64,000 nt of DNA from Streptomyces canus 299MFChir4.1 (GCF_000383615.1 NZ_KB911589.1:124001-188000); one strand, 5' to 3'; positions 17,700 through 26,628 are shown, numbered from the stretch's first letter. The notes: a model not told the origin generated them from the sequence alone. Program-made: numbers and translations.

Positions 17700-18551
17700 T
17701 CAGTTCAACATCGATCGCGCGGCCCGTGCCTGCTGTCGCAGACGACCCGCAGCCGCCTCGTCCACCGCGGCCACCACCCCCGCGTAGGCCTCCAATTCCC
17801 CGGCTCCTTCGACGAAGTCACCCCGCTGCACGAGCAACTGCGCCCGTTCATACCGAAGCCGCGCCGGATGCGAAGGCAGCAGCAGGGCCAACTCCACGGC
17901 CCACAGGCCCACGTCGGATCGCTCGGGCCGAGCCGCGGCCCACGCGCGGACGTTGTTCAGAATCCTCTGGACCACGTCCAACGGATCCGCCGGACCCAGC
18001 ATCGACGGATCCAGCGAACCCCCCGTCGCCCCGGCGACCAGCACCTCCGCGTCACCCCCGCTCAACACCCTCCCCCCGTCGAAGGGATCGGCCAGCACCT
18101 GCTCCTCCGGCGGCCCGAACCCCACCACGAAATGCCCCGGCAGAGCGACCCCGTACACGGGAGCTCCCGCCCGCCGGGCCACCTCCATCCACACCACCGA
18201 CAACAGGATCGGCAACCCGCGCCGCCGCACCAGCACCTCGTGCAGCAACGAGGACTCCAGCCGCTGATAGTCCGCGGCGGAGCCGCGGAACCCGCACCGG
18301 TCGCCCAGCAGCTCCCGCAACGACACCGCCCACGACCGCGGCCCGCCCGGCCGGAACGGCAGCTGTCCGGCCAGCGCGTCGAGTTCGATCTGGGCCGCGT
18401 CGATGCCGGCCTCGTCGAGCGCCCCGTCGCCCTCCGCCCCCAGGAGCAGACACAGCGCGGACAGATCGGGCCGCTCGGACCGCGCCTCTTCGGCGAACCG
18501 CCTCCGGAGCTCGGCGGAACGATCGGGCGAGGGGGGAAACGGGGGACGCAT
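17700..18551 (-). CDS. SirB1 / transglutaminase-like family protein
   Basis: A 283-aa protein of the SirB1/TPR family. The core motif (YQRLESSLLHEVLVRRRG, then GLPILLSVVWMEVARRAGAPVYGVALPGHFVVGF) is a transglutaminase-like fold, but the usual nucleophilic Cys is replaced by Ser in ILLSVVWM, so catalysis is doubtful. A helical C-terminus follows (LLLPSHPARLRYERAQLLVQRGDF). ATG at 18551 was chosen because conserved residues begin with MRPPFPPSPDRSAELRRRF; its ribosome-binding site is weak. It follows the acetyltransferase gene by 29 bases on the same strand, so they are probably co-transcribed. Confidence 0.82.
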   Translation of the reverse strand: MRPPFPPSPDRSAELRRRFAEEARSERPDLSALCLLLGAEGDGALDEAGIDAAQIELDALAGQLPFRPGGPRSWAVSLRELLGDRCGFRGSAADYQRLESSLLHEVLVRRRGLPILLSVVWMEVARRAGAPVYGVALPGHFVVGFGPPEEQVLADPFDGGRVLSGGDAEVLVAGATGGSLDPSMLGPADPLDVVQRILNNVRAWAAARPERSDVGLWAVELALLLPSHPARLRYERAQLLVQRGDFVEGAGELEAYAGVVAAVDEAAAGRLRQQARAARSMLN

Positions 18552-18580
18552 AGCAGGCTCGTGCCCTTTCACGGCGATCG

Positions 18581-19591
18581 CTACCACCGGGCCCCGCCGG
18601 AGACGTCCGGCTCGCGGTAGTGGTGGTAGGCGTGGTGCGCGGCGAACCCCATCCGCTCGTACAGGGCCCGCGCACCGGCATTGTCCGTCTCGACCTGGAG
18701 CCAGGCGGCCGACGCCCCCTCGTCGAGGGCGCGCTGTGCCAGGGCCGCCATCACGGTCGAGGCCAGCCCCCGTCGCCGTAGCGCGGGATCCACCTCGACC
18801 GCCGCGAACCCGGCCCACCGCCCGTCGACGACACACCGCCCGATCGCGGCCGGCGCCCCCTCACCGGGAACGGTGGCGAACCACACCGACGGGCCGCTGT
18901 TCAGGACCCGCAGCGCCACCTCGCTCACCCCCTTGCGCTGATAGCGCGCCAGCCAGGCGTCGTCGGCCTCCCGGGACAGGAGCACCTCCTCGTCGGGCGA
19001 CCGGTCGGCGACCGGCGCCAGCGCCCCGGTCCACAGCTCCGCCGTCACCTCTCGCGTCCACCCGCGCTCCTCCAGCTCGGCGCACAGCACCTCCTGCGTG
19101 CCCGCGGCGCCGGTCGCGGTCTGTATGTACGCCGGCAGACCGCGGTCGCCGTACCACCGTCGTACGGCGGTCAGGGCCTCGTCGAGGGGCAGGCCGGGGT
19201 CGCCGAGCGGGAGGACGGAGTTGGCGCGGCGGGTGAACCCGGAGGCGGCGCGCAGCTCCCACTCGCCGAGCCACTCGCTCTCGACGGGCCGCCAGCCGCG
19301 CGCGGTGATCCGGGCCAGCTCCTCGTACGAGGCGGCAGGCCCTCGGCGGCGGGCCGGCTCGGCGGGCACGACCTTGCCCGCGACCAGCGCGGACTCCGGA
19401 ATGCGGACGCTCTGACCGTCCCGGCGCGTGATCATCAGCACACCGTCGTCCCATGATGTGAGAACACCCACCGTGTCGGTGAACTTCTCCCCGGTGCCGC
19501 CGGTTTCGTCCAGGCACCGCACGGATACCCGTTTGCCCACGTCAGCTGCGGAGATACGGACGATGAGACGCCCCGCGGCGGAGATTTCCAC
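18581..19591 (-). CDS. GNAT N-acetyltransferase with N-terminal SH3-like domain
   Basis: A 336-aa protein related to mycobacterial Rv0428c-type acetyltransferases. The first ~70 residues (DVGKRVSVRCLD...GVLTSWDDGVLMITRRDG) form a small SH3-like barrel. The GNAT domain occupies the C-terminal ~130 residues, with the acetyl-CoA loop in VDPALRRRGLASTVMAAL and the terminal ALYERMGF motif. Substrate unknown. GTG start at 19591 with AGGAGG about 14 bases upstream, slightly far. Divergent from the ferredoxin gene, with promoters in the 140-base gap. Confidence 0.85.
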   Translation of the reverse strand: MEISAAGRLIVRISAADVGKRVSVRCLDETGGTGEKFTDTVGVLTSWDDGVLMITRRDGQSVRIPESALVAGKVVPAEPARRRGPAASYEELARITARGWRPVESEWLGEWELRAASGFTRRANSVLPLGDPGLPLDEALTAVRRWYGDRGLPAYIQTATGAAGTQEVLCAELEERGWTREVTAELWTGALAPVADRSPDEEVLLSREADDAWLARYQRKGVSEVALRVLNSGPSVWFATVPGEGAPAAIGRCVVDGRWAGFAAVEVDPALRRRGLASTVMAALAQRALDEGASAAWLQVETDNAGARALYERMGFAAHHAYHHYREPDVSGGARW

Positions 19592-19731
19592 AGGTCAGTT
19601 CACCCCTCCTGTTCGGATCATGCCCAGGAACGGAGATACTAGGGGCGGGCATCGACGACGCCGCGCTCCCGCGCGCGAGGCGGCGGAGCCTGAGGAGGCC
19701 CGCCAGCGCCCTATGGAGGAGGAACGACAGC

Positions 19732-20049
19732 GTGACCTACGTCATCGCGCAGCCTTGTGTCGACGTGAAGGACAAGGCCTGCATCGAGGAGTGCCCGGTC
19801 GACTGCATCTACGAGGGCTCCCGGTCCTTGTACATCCACCCGGACGAATGCGTCGACTGCGGTGCCTGTGAGCCGGTCTGCCCGGTCGAGGCGATCTTCT
19901 ACGAGGACGACACTCCGGACGAGTGGAAGGACTACTACAAGGCGAACGTCGAGTTCTTCGACGAGCTCGGCTCGCCCGGCGGCGCCAGCAAGCTGGGTCT
20001 GATCGAGCGGGACCACCCGTTCATCGCCGCGCTGCCGCCGCAGGCCTGA
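19732..20049 (+). CDS. fdxA: 7Fe ferredoxin
   Basis: A 105-aa electron carrier of the actinobacterial FdxA type. Residues 7-23 carry the 3Fe-4S ligands (CVDVKDKACIEECPVDC) and about residues 44-55 the 4Fe-4S motif CVDCGACEPVCP. The rest is the acidic C-terminus usual for this family (EWKDYYKANVEFFDELG). GTG start preceded by GGAGGA. It likely serves oxidoreductases such as P450s or iron-sulfur enzymes; partner not indicated here. It lies just upstream of dapC in the same direction. Confidence 0.95.
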   Translation: MTYVIAQPCVDVKDKACIEECPVDCIYEGSRSLYIHPDECVDCGACEPVCPVEAIFYEDDTPDEWKDYYKANVEFFDELGSPGGASKLGLIERDHPFIAALPPQA

Positions 20050-20159
20050 TCAGACGGCACCTTTCCGTGTCGCCTCGGTCCCGTACGGCCTGATCGCCCC
20101 CGATCCCGGCCTGCGGGACCGACGTGTTTCCCGTACGACCCGAAAGTGAGCCCGACGCC

Positions 20160-21254
20160 GTGTCCGCAGTCTCCGACCGCCTTCCCACCTTCCCCTGGGA
20201 CAAGCTGGAGCCGTACAAGAAGACGGCTGCCGCGCACCCCGGAGGCATCGTCGACCTGTCGGTCGGCACCCCGGTCGACCCGGTCCCCGATCTCGTCCAG
20301 AAGGCGCTGATCGACGCGGCGGACTCCCCGGGCTACCCGACGGTCTGGGGCACCCCGGCCCTGCGTGACGCGATCACCGGCTGGGTGGAGCGGCGCCTGG
20401 GCGCCCGCGAGGTCACCCACCGCCACGTGCTGCCGATCGTCGGCTCCAAGGAACTCGTCGCCTGGCTCCCCACCCAGCTGGGCCTCGGCCCCGGCGACCG
20501 GGTCGCGTACCCGCGCCTGGCCTACCCGACGTACGAGGTCGGCGCGCGCCTCGCCCGGGCCGACCACGAGGTCTACGACGACCCCACCGAGCTGGACCCG
20601 GCGGGCCTGAAGCTCCTGTGGCTCAACTCGCCGTCCAACCCGACCGGCAAGGTGCTGTCCAAGGACGAGCTGACGAGGATCGTCGCCTGGGCCCGGTCCC
20701 ACGGCATCCTGGTCTTCTCCGACGAGTGCTACCTGGAGCTGGGCTGGGAGGCCGACCCGGTCTCGGTCCTGCACCCGGACGTCAACGGCGGCTCCTACGA
20801 CGGCATCGTGGCCGTCCACTCGCTGTCCAAGCGGTCGAACCTCGCGGGCTACCGCGCGGCCTTCCTCGCGGGTGACCCGGCCGTCCTGGCGCCCCTCCTG
20901 GAGATCCGCAAGCACGGCGGCATGATGACCCCGGCGCCGACGCAGGCCGCGGTGGTGGCGGCCCTCGGCGACGACACCCACGTCCGCGAACAGCGCGAGC
21001 GCTACACGGCTCGCAGGTCGCTGTTGCGCGAGGCCCTCCTGCACCACGGCTTCCGCATCGAGCACAGCGAGGCCAGCCTCTACCTGTGGGCCACGCGGGA
21101 CGAGTCCTGCTGGGCGACGGTCGCCCACCTGGCCGACCTGGGCATCCTGGTGGCCCCGGGCGACTTCTACGGCGCGGCGGGCGAGAGGTTCGTACGGGTC
21201 GCGCTGACGGCGACGGACGAGCGGGTGCGGACGGCGGTCGAGCGACTGGCGTGA
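20160..21254 (+). CDS. dapC: Succinyldiaminopimelate transaminase
   Basis: PLP aminotransferase (fold type I) that converts the succinylated keto-pimelate intermediate to N-succinyl-LL-diaminopimelate, feeding lysine and peptidoglycan synthesis. In 364 aa one sees NSPSNPTGK (substrate/PLP loop), SDECYLELGW and the PLP-lysine motif HSLSKRSNLAGYR. The C-terminal Arg that binds carboxylate lies in RVALTATDER. GTG at 20160 (VSAVSDRLPTFPW) was preferred over upstream codons because conservation begins there and GAAAGTGAG precedes it. dapE, two steps on, lies 2 kb downstream. Confidence 0.9.
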   Translation: MSAVSDRLPTFPWDKLEPYKKTAAAHPGGIVDLSVGTPVDPVPDLVQKALIDAADSPGYPTVWGTPALRDAITGWVERRLGAREVTHRHVLPIVGSKELVAWLPTQLGLGPGDRVAYPRLAYPTYEVGARLARADHEVYDDPTELDPAGLKLLWLNSPSNPTGKVLSKDELTRIVAWARSHGILVFSDECYLELGWEADPVSVLHPDVNGGSYDGIVAVHSLSKRSNLAGYRAAFLAGDPAVLAPLLEIRKHGGMMTPAPTQAAVVAALGDDTHVREQRERYTARRSLLREALLHHGFRIEHSEASLYLWATRDESCWATVAHLADLGILVAPGDFYGAAGERFVRVALTATDERVRTAVERLA

Positions 21255-21283
21255 CCTGCTCCGGATGCGGCGACCGGACACGC

Positions 21284-21317
21284 CGAAGGGGCCCGGGGAG
21301 TTCCCCGGGCCCCTTCG
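21284..21317. terminator. Strong bidirectional terminator after dapC
   Basis: Sixteen-bp perfect inverted repeat CGAAGGGGCCCGGGGA (21284-21299) / TCCCCGGGCCCCTTCG (21302-21317) between convergent genes. The two bases between the arms mean the real loop must open the innermost pairs. Confidence 0.85.
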
Positions 21318-21333
21318 CCGTATGCGCGGGGTA

Positions 21334-21789
21334 CTAGCCGAGCGGGAGGCTCTTCACCGGCAGGGTGTCAGCCGACGGCAGGCCGCCGCCCTTGGTGACG
21401 GAGTCGGTCGGCAGGCCGCCCTTCGTCGCGGTGGAGGTGGTGTCACCGAGGACACCCCCGGCGGAGCCCGCGGCCTCGCCCGCCGTCTTCTGCGCGACCG
21501 GCGCCGCCTTCTTCACGGCCTTGCCGCCGGCCTTGCCCGCGGACGGCACCGCCTTCTCGACGGCCTTGCCGCCCGTCTTGCCCGCGGTCCCGGTCAGGTT
21601 CTGCGCCGTGCCGTCCACCGTGTTGCCGACGTGCGCCCCGTCCAGAGCGGTCAGCCCGCCGAGGTTCGGAGTGGCGGGCAGCGCGGCAGGGGCCGCACTG
21701 GCGGAGCCGGCCGCACCGACCCCGGCGGCCGCTCCGGCAGCGACGAGCAGCGCGGCACGGGCGATCCTGCGGGTCAGGGGGAGGGACAT
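21334..21789 (-). CDS. Secreted Ala/Gly/Lys-rich hypothetical protein
   Basis: A 151-aa protein with a clear Sec signal peptide (MSLPLTRRIARAALLVAAGAA then AGSASAAPAAL, cleavage near residue 33). The mature part is low-complexity and repetitive (GKTGGKAVEKAVPSAGKAGGKAVKKAAP), with no enzyme motif. Similar secreted proteins are conserved in Streptomyces and are sometimes labelled ATP-binding without visible reason. The gap up to 22063 is AT-richer (GTAAAGAGTTGGTAATGCG area) and should hold its promoter. A ribosome-binding site GGAGCAAC precedes the ATG. Confidence 0.78.
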   Translation of the reverse strand: MSLPLTRRIARAALLVAAGAAAGVGAAGSASAAPAALPATPNLGGLTALDGAHVGNTVDGTAQNLTGTAGKTGGKAVEKAVPSAGKAGGKAVKKAAPVAQKTAGEAAGSAGGVLGDTTSTATKGGLPTDSVTKGGGLPSADTLPVKSLPLG

Positions 21790-22063
21790 GTTGCTCCTTC
21801 GACGGAGGAAACGTTGCTAGGACGCCGTGACTACCGCTCGAAGCCGTCGAAGGTTGCGGACGCGCAATGTAAAGAGTTGGTAATGCGTCGCATTATCACC
21901 TGCGGATAAAAACGGGCAAAAAGCTTCCGGTCTGAAAGTCCGCCGAATCCTTGTCGCCCTGTGTTCGCAAGGGATTTCGCGGATAAGGGGGTGAGGTGAC
22001 GAAAACCTGCGCACACCCGCTCCGGCGGTGGCCGGACGAGACCCTCCCGGGTGATCATCCGAA

Positions 22064-23056
22064 CTAGCGTGCCGTCAGTATCCGCACCGACTCCGTGCCG
22101 TCCTCGCCGCCCGCCGTACGCCACTCGCTGTCGGTGCTCCCGGCCGTCCACTGCCGCCCGGCGTACGAGACCCGCTCGATGCGCAGCGCCGAGGAGTTGG
22201 CGACGGCCCAGTGGGCGAGCTGCCAGCCGCGTTCCCGGAGGCTGCGGTCGGAACCGGGGCGGGTGTCCTTGCGCACGGGAAGGGTCACGGTGCGCGTGTC
22301 GTGCGTGCTGGGCTCCGGGCTCGGCGCGGCCTTGCCGCCCACCTCCGCCGCGGCCGTCTCCAGCGCGTCGCGCCCGAAGTCCCGTACGAGAGCCGACCGC
22401 ACCCCGTCCGGGCCCGTGGCGGCGGCCTGGGCGGTGTCCTGGGCGGTGTCCTGAGCGGCCCGGGTGGCTTCCTGGCGGCCGTCACAGGTCAGGGTGGCCG
22501 CCGCGGTGCCGGTGAGGGCGGCGGCCAGCAGCTCGGCGTCCGGCTCGTGCTTGGCGTACGCCTCCGGATAGCCACTGCGCTGCACCCGCTGGGCGGCGAC
22601 GGTCAGCGGGAGATCCTGGTAGCCGCGCACCTTGACCAGGTGCTTGTAGAACTCGGCCGCCGCGTACGTCGGGTCCAGGATCTCCTTCGGGGTGCCCCAG
22701 CCCTGCGAGGGCCGCTGCTGGAACAGTCCGAGCGAGTCACGGTCGCCGTGCGAGATGTTGCGCAGCCCCGACTCCTGCAGCGCCGTGGCGAGCGCGATCG
22801 CCACGGCCCGCTCGGGCAGCCCGCGCCCGGTGCCGACGGCGGTGATCGTCGCCGCGTTCACCGCCTGCTCGGGCGTGAACTCGTACGACGGCCCGTCCGC
22901 CTTGTCCGAGACGACTCTGCAGCTCGGTCCGTCGGTGCCTCCGGTGACGTACTGCACCACGAGGTAACCGGCGACCGCGCACAGGACCACGAGGGCCGCC
23001 CCGAAGCGGAGGAGGCGGCCACGGCGCTTGCGAGTAGGGGGCAACGGCTCTGGCAT
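22064..23056 (-). CDS. Membrane-anchored lytic-transglycosylase-like protein
   Basis: A 330-aa protein with one N-terminal transmembrane helix (LLRFGAALVVLCAVAGYLVV) and an extracytoplasmic domain. The block RAVAIALATALQESGLRNI...DSLGLFQQRPSQGWG has the Glu (in ALQESGL) and the GLFQQRP-type loop of goose-lysozyme/SLT-like muramidases, so peptidoglycan cleavage is plausible. Relatives in databases are often called heavy metal transporter, which the sequence does not support. ATG at 23056, transcribed away from dapE. Confidence 0.72.
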   Translation of the reverse strand: MPEPLPPTRKRRGRLLRFGAALVVLCAVAGYLVVQYVTGGTDGPSCRVVSDKADGPSYEFTPEQAVNAATITAVGTGRGLPERAVAIALATALQESGLRNISHGDRDSLGLFQQRPSQGWGTPKEILDPTYAAAEFYKHLVKVRGYQDLPLTVAAQRVQRSGYPEAYAKHEPDAELLAAALTGTAAATLTCDGRQEATRAAQDTAQDTAQAAATGPDGVRSALVRDFGRDALETAAAEVGGKAAPSPEPSTHDTRTVTLPVRKDTRPGSDRSLRERGWQLAHWAVANSSALRIERVSYAGRQWTAGSTDSEWRTAGGEDGTESVRILTAR

Positions 23057-23141
23057 CCGGACAAGATACTGGAGAGTACTGGGACGTCTGTGCCCGACGG
23101 GGACCGTGAGGCCGCGCAAGCGGGGCGTTAGGGTCGGGAGC

Positions 23142-24221
23142 ATGGCCGACACCCCTCTTGACCTTTCGCTGGACGCAGCCCGGCTCACCGCGCAGCTCGT
23201 CGACTTCCCCTCCGAGAGCGGCACCGAGAAGCCCCTCGCGGACGCGATCGAGACCGCCCTGCGCGCCCTGCCGCACCTGACGGTCGACCGGCACGGCAAC
23301 AACGTCGTCGCCCGCACGGACCTCGGCCGTCCGGAACGCGTCATCCTCGCCGGCCACATCGACACGGTCCCCATCGCGGGCAACGTCCCCTCCCGGCTAG
23401 ACGACGAGGGCTACCTCTGGGGCTGCGGCACCTGCGACATGAAGTCCGGGGTCGCGGTCCAGCTGCGGATCGCGGCGACGGTCCCGGAGCCCAACCGCGA
23501 CCTCACCTTCATCTTCTACGACAACGAAGAGGTCGCGGCCCACCTCAACGGCCTGGGGCAGGTGGCCGAGGCCCACCCCGAGTGGCTGGAGGGCGACTTC
23601 GCGGTCCTCCTGGAGCCGACGGACAACCAAGTCGAGGGCGGCTGCCAGGGAACGCTGCGGGTGCTGCTGACGTTCAAGGGAGAGCGGGCGCACTCCGCGC
23701 GCGCGTGGATGGGGTCCAACGCGATCCACAAGGCGGCCCCCGCCCTCGCGAAGCTGGCGGCCTACGAGCCGCGCAAGCCGGTGGTGGACGGGCTGGAGTT
23801 CCACGAGGGTCTCAACGCCGTGCGGGTGGAGGGCGGTGTGGCCACGAACGTCATTCCCGACTCCTGCACCCTGACGGTCAACTTCCGCTACGCGCCGGAC
23901 CGCGGCGAGGCCGAGGCGGAGGCCTTCGTGCGGGACTTCTTCGCGGACTGCGGGGTCGACGAGTTCACCGTCGACGACCACACCGGCGGCGCCCGCCCCG
24001 GCCTCACCCATCCCGTCGCCCAGGCCTTCATGGCCGCGGTCGGGGGCGTCGCCCGCCCCAAGTTCGGCTGGACGGACGTGTCCCGGTTCAGCGCGCTCGG
24101 CGTGCCCGCGGTGAACTACAGCCCCGGTCAGCCGCTGCTCGCGCACAAGGTGGACGAGCGGGTGAAGGCCTCGCTGATCCCGGAGGCGGAGTCGCGGCTG
24201 CGGGCCTGGCTGACGTCGTAA
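23142..24221 (+). CDS. dapE: Succinyl-diaminopimelate desuccinylase
   Basis: M20-family zinc hydrolase, 359 aa, that removes succinate to give LL-diaminopimelate. Metal-ligand motifs are visible: LAGHIDTVP (His and catalytic Asp), CGTCDMKSG (bridging Asp), FYDNEEV (catalytic Glu), and the C-terminal His in LLAHKVDER. The central dimerisation lid domain is present (GERAHSARAWMGSNAIHKAAP). ATG at 23142 follows TCGGGAGC. With dapC this gives two consecutive activities of the succinylase route. Confidence 0.94.
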   Translation: MADTPLDLSLDAARLTAQLVDFPSESGTEKPLADAIETALRALPHLTVDRHGNNVVARTDLGRPERVILAGHIDTVPIAGNVPSRLDDEGYLWGCGTCDMKSGVAVQLRIAATVPEPNRDLTFIFYDNEEVAAHLNGLGQVAEAHPEWLEGDFAVLLEPTDNQVEGGCQGTLRVLLTFKGERAHSARAWMGSNAIHKAAPALAKLAAYEPRKPVVDGLEFHEGLNAVRVEGGVATNVIPDSCTLTVNFRYAPDRGEAEAEAFVRDFFADCGVDEFTVDDHTGGARPGLTHPVAQAFMAAVGGVARPKFGWTDVSRFSALGVPAVNYSPGQPLLAHKVDERVKASLIPEAESRLRAWLTS

Positions 24222-24332
24222 AAGGGCGGTGTGCCGAGGGGCGCTTCATGGCGGACACGCGGACGTCCCCCCTCCGTAACCCGCGTAGATCTAGGCTGAG
24301 ATGGAAAGACCAGGCAAGCGGAGGGAGCGCAC

Positions 24333-25091
24333 ATGGCTACCGGGAACCCCGAGGGCAAGAAGCAGCCGCCGGAGGAGCAGCGCCTGGGACCTGTCCTCCG
24401 CAGGCGGGGACAGGTCACGGCGAGCACGACCGACCAGCGCCTGCTGGACGCGGGCGGCCCCTCGGACTGGGTTCACACCGACCCCTGGCGCGTCCTGCGC
24501 ATTCAGTCGGAGTTCATCGAGGGCTTCGGCACGCTCGCCGAACTCCCGCCCGCCATCAGCGTGTTCGGCTCTGCGCGGACACCGGCGGACTCTCCCGAGT
24601 ACGAGGCGGGCGTGCGGCTCGGCCGGGGCCTGGTGGAGGCGGGCTTCGCCGTGATCACCGGCGGCGGCCCCGGCGCCATGGAGGCGGCCAACAAGGGCGC
24701 CTGCGAGGCGGGCGGCACCTCGGTCGGCCTCGGCATCGAGCTCCCCTTCGAGCAGGGGCTCAACCCCTACGTCGACATCGGTCTCAACTTCCGCTACTTC
24801 TTCGTCCGCAAGATGATGTTCGTGAAGTACGCGCAGGGCTTCGTGGTCCTGCCCGGCGGCCTCGGCACCCTCGACGAACTCTTCGAGGCCCTGACCCTCG
24901 TCCAGACCCAGAAGGTCACCCGCTTCCCGATCGTCCTCTTCGGCAGCGAGTACTGGGGCGGACTGGTCGACTGGCTCACGAACACCCTGATCGCCCAGGG
25001 CAAGGCGTCGGAGAAGGACCTGCTGCTGTTCCACGTGACGGACGACGTGGACGAGGCGGTGGCGCTGGTGTCGAAGGAGGCGGGGCGGTAG
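24333..25091 (+). CDS. LOG-family protein (TIGR00730), likely nucleotide phosphoribohydrolase
   Basis: A 252-aa Rossmann-fold protein of the LOG family, which in characterised members releases a cytokinin-type base from its riboside 5'-monophosphate. The signature PGGLGTLDELFE (about 171-182) and GGGPGAMEAANKGA are both intact. It has an N-terminal extension of ~50 residues usual for the actinobacterial branch (Rv1205-like position after dapE). Ribosome-binding site GGAGGGAG. The natural substrate in Streptomyces is not known. Confidence 0.9.
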   Translation: MATGNPEGKKQPPEEQRLGPVLRRRGQVTASTTDQRLLDAGGPSDWVHTDPWRVLRIQSEFIEGFGTLAELPPAISVFGSARTPADSPEYEAGVRLGRGLVEAGFAVITGGGPGAMEAANKGACEAGGTSVGLGIELPFEQGLNPYVDIGLNFRYFFVRKMMFVKYAQGFVVLPGGLGTLDELFEALTLVQTQKVTRFPIVLFGSEYWGGLVDWLTNTLIAQGKASEKDLLLFHVTDDVDEAVALVSKEAGR

Positions 25092-25110
25092 CCCTTGCGA
25101 GGGCTTGGAA

Positions 25111-25140
25111 CGCCGGAGGGGGGATTCAGCCCCTCCGGCG
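25111..25140 (+). terminator. Terminator after the LOG-family gene
   Basis: Eleven-bp perfect stem CGCCGGAGGGG (25111-25121) / CCCCTCCGGCG (25130-25140), loop of 8. Confidence 0.75.
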
Positions 25141-25240
25141 TTTGAGGAGCGGGGGTCCGGGGGCGGAGCCCCTGGGAGCGGGGTCGAAGGGGCGGCAGCC
25201 CCTGGTGGGGGTCCCCCCTCTGGGGGAGGGACGGGTAGGG
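25130..25240. repeat. GC-rich Streptomyces intergenic repeat element
   Basis: CCCCTCCGGCGTTTGAGGAG followed by a G-rich stretch (GGGGGTCCGGGGGCGGAGCC) matches an element I recall many times per Streptomyces genome between convergent genes. It carries several nested GGGG/CCCC inverted repeats (for example GGGGGTCCCCCC). It fills the gap between the convergent LOG and folP2 genes. Confidence 0.55.
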
Positions 25241-25261
25241 GCGGCGGGGGCGAAGAACTCC

Positions 25262-26122
25262 CTACGCCAGCCCCCGACGCGCGACCGCCGGCGGCCGATG
25301 CCCAGCGATGGACGCCACCATGTCCAGCACCTGCCGGGTCTCACCCACCTCGTGCACCCGGTACACCTGAGCCCCCAGCCAGGCCGAGACCGCGGTGGTC
25401 GCCAACGTCCCCACCACCCGCTCCTTCACCGGCTTGTCCAAGGTCTCGCCCACGAAGTCCTTGTTGGACAGCGACACCAGGACGGGCCACCCGGTCTCCA
25501 CCATCTCCCCGAGCCGCCGCGTCGCCTCCAGGCTGTGCCGCGTGTTCTTCCCGAAGTCATGCCCGGGATCGATCAGCACGGACTCCCGGGGCACCCCCAG
25601 CGCGACCGCCCGCTCGGCGAGCCCCACGGTCACCCGCAGGATGTCGGCCATGACGTCCTCGTACGTCACCCGATGCGGCCGCGTACGAGGCTCCGCGCCC
25701 CCGGCGTGCGTGCACACGAGCCCGACCCGGTACCGCGCGGCGACCTCGGCCAGCCCCGGATCGACCCCGCCCCAGGCGTCGTTCAGCAGGTCCGCCCCCG
25801 CCTCGCACACCGCCTCGCCGACGGACGCACGCCAGGTGTCCACGCTGATGATCACGTCCGGGAACCGTCGCCGCACCTCCGCCACGAACCCGACGGTCCG
25901 CCGGGCCTCCTCCGCAGCGGACACCTCTTCGCCCGGCCCGGCCTTGACCCCGCCGATGTCGATGATCGCGGCCCCCTCGGCCACCGCCTGCTCCACGCGC
26001 GCGAGGGCGGGCTCGTCGAGGAACGTGGCGCCCCGGTCGTAGAAGGAGTCGGGGGTCCGGTTCACGATCGCCATGATCACCGGCTCGTACGCGTCGAATT
26101 CACGCCTGCCCAGCCTGAGCAT
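25262..26122 (-). CDS. folP2: Dihydropteroate-synthase paralogue, FolP2 type
   Basis: A 286-aa TIM-barrel protein of the DHPS family. Pterin-site motifs are altered: the usual NVTPDSFSDGG reads NRTPDSFYDRG and the usual DIGGESTRPG reads DIGGVKAGPG, the pattern of the actinobacterial FolP2 group, which in Mycobacterium lacks normal DHPS activity. Other core motifs remain (SVDTWRASV, LLNDAWGG, LIDPGHDFGK). ATG at 26122 has GAGG 9 bases upstream; a GTG five codons earlier is also open. Its place after the LOG-family gene matches mycobacterial order. Confidence 0.85.
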   Translation of the reverse strand: MLRLGRREFDAYEPVIMAIVNRTPDSFYDRGATFLDEPALARVEQAVAEGAAIIDIGGVKAGPGEEVSAAEEARRTVGFVAEVRRRFPDVIISVDTWRASVGEAVCEAGADLLNDAWGGVDPGLAEVAARYRVGLVCTHAGGAEPRTRPHRVTYEDVMADILRVTVGLAERAVALGVPRESVLIDPGHDFGKNTRHSLEATRRLGEMVETGWPVLVSLSNKDFVGETLDKPVKERVVGTLATTAVSAWLGAQVYRVHEVGETRQVLDMVASIAGHRPPAVARRGLA

Positions 26123-26268
26123 CCCCTGTGACCTCACTTCGTCCGTCTGTGTGTTCGGCGTCTGCGGCCGCCTGCGACCCTAACTGTCAGACTCGCATGG
26201 CACGATCGGACCCTGACACATTCGACGCCGGTGGCCGGCCGCCGGCAGGGACCCTGGGGACCTCAGCG

Positions 26269-26628
26269 ATGGTTATGTTCTTGTTCCTGGTCATCGCGCT
26301 CGCGGTCGTGGTCGCCGCGGTGACGCTCGCCGTGGTGGGCGGCGGGGAGAGCGACGGCCCGCTGCCGGAGGTCGCTCCCGAGCGGCTCCAGGACCCGCTG
26401 CCGCTGCACCGGCCGGTGAACCGCGCCGACATCGAGAGCCTGCGCTTCCCGCTGACCGCCCGCGGCTACCGCATGGCGGACGTCGACGACGCGCTCAGCC
26501 GCCTCGGCGCCGAGCTCGCCGAGCGGGACGCCCGGATCGCCGACCTGGAGTCCGCGCTGGCCGGCGCCCAGGCCGCGGCCCACGTCGCCCTGCACAAGCC
26601 GGAGCACGGCCAGGGGGAGCAGCAGTGA
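26269..26628 (+). CDS. DivIVA-domain small membrane protein
   Basis: A 119-aa protein: one N-terminal transmembrane helix (MFLFLVIALAVVVAAVTLAVV), then a short DivIVA-like segment (RADIESLRFPLTARGYRMADVDDALSRLGAELAERDARI) whose LRFPLxxRGYxMxDVD motif is typical, ending in coiled coil. It resembles the Rv1209-type protein in the equivalent mycobacterial cluster. A role at the cell pole or septum is inferred from the domain. The stop overlaps tag (GTGA). Confidence 0.8.
   Translation: MVMFLFLVIALAVVVAAVTLAVVGGGESDGPLPEVAPERLQDPLPLHRPVNRADIESLRFPLTARGYRMADVDDALSRLGAELAERDARIADLESALAGAQAAAHVALHKPEHGQGEQQ

Noticed and set aside
21334..21789. ATP-binding label for the secreted Ala/Lys-rich protein
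   Set aside because: No Walker motif; the protein has a signal peptide and low-complexity mature part.
22064..23056. Heavy-metal transporter label
   Set aside because: Single membrane helix and a lysozyme-like Glu motif; nothing transporter-like.
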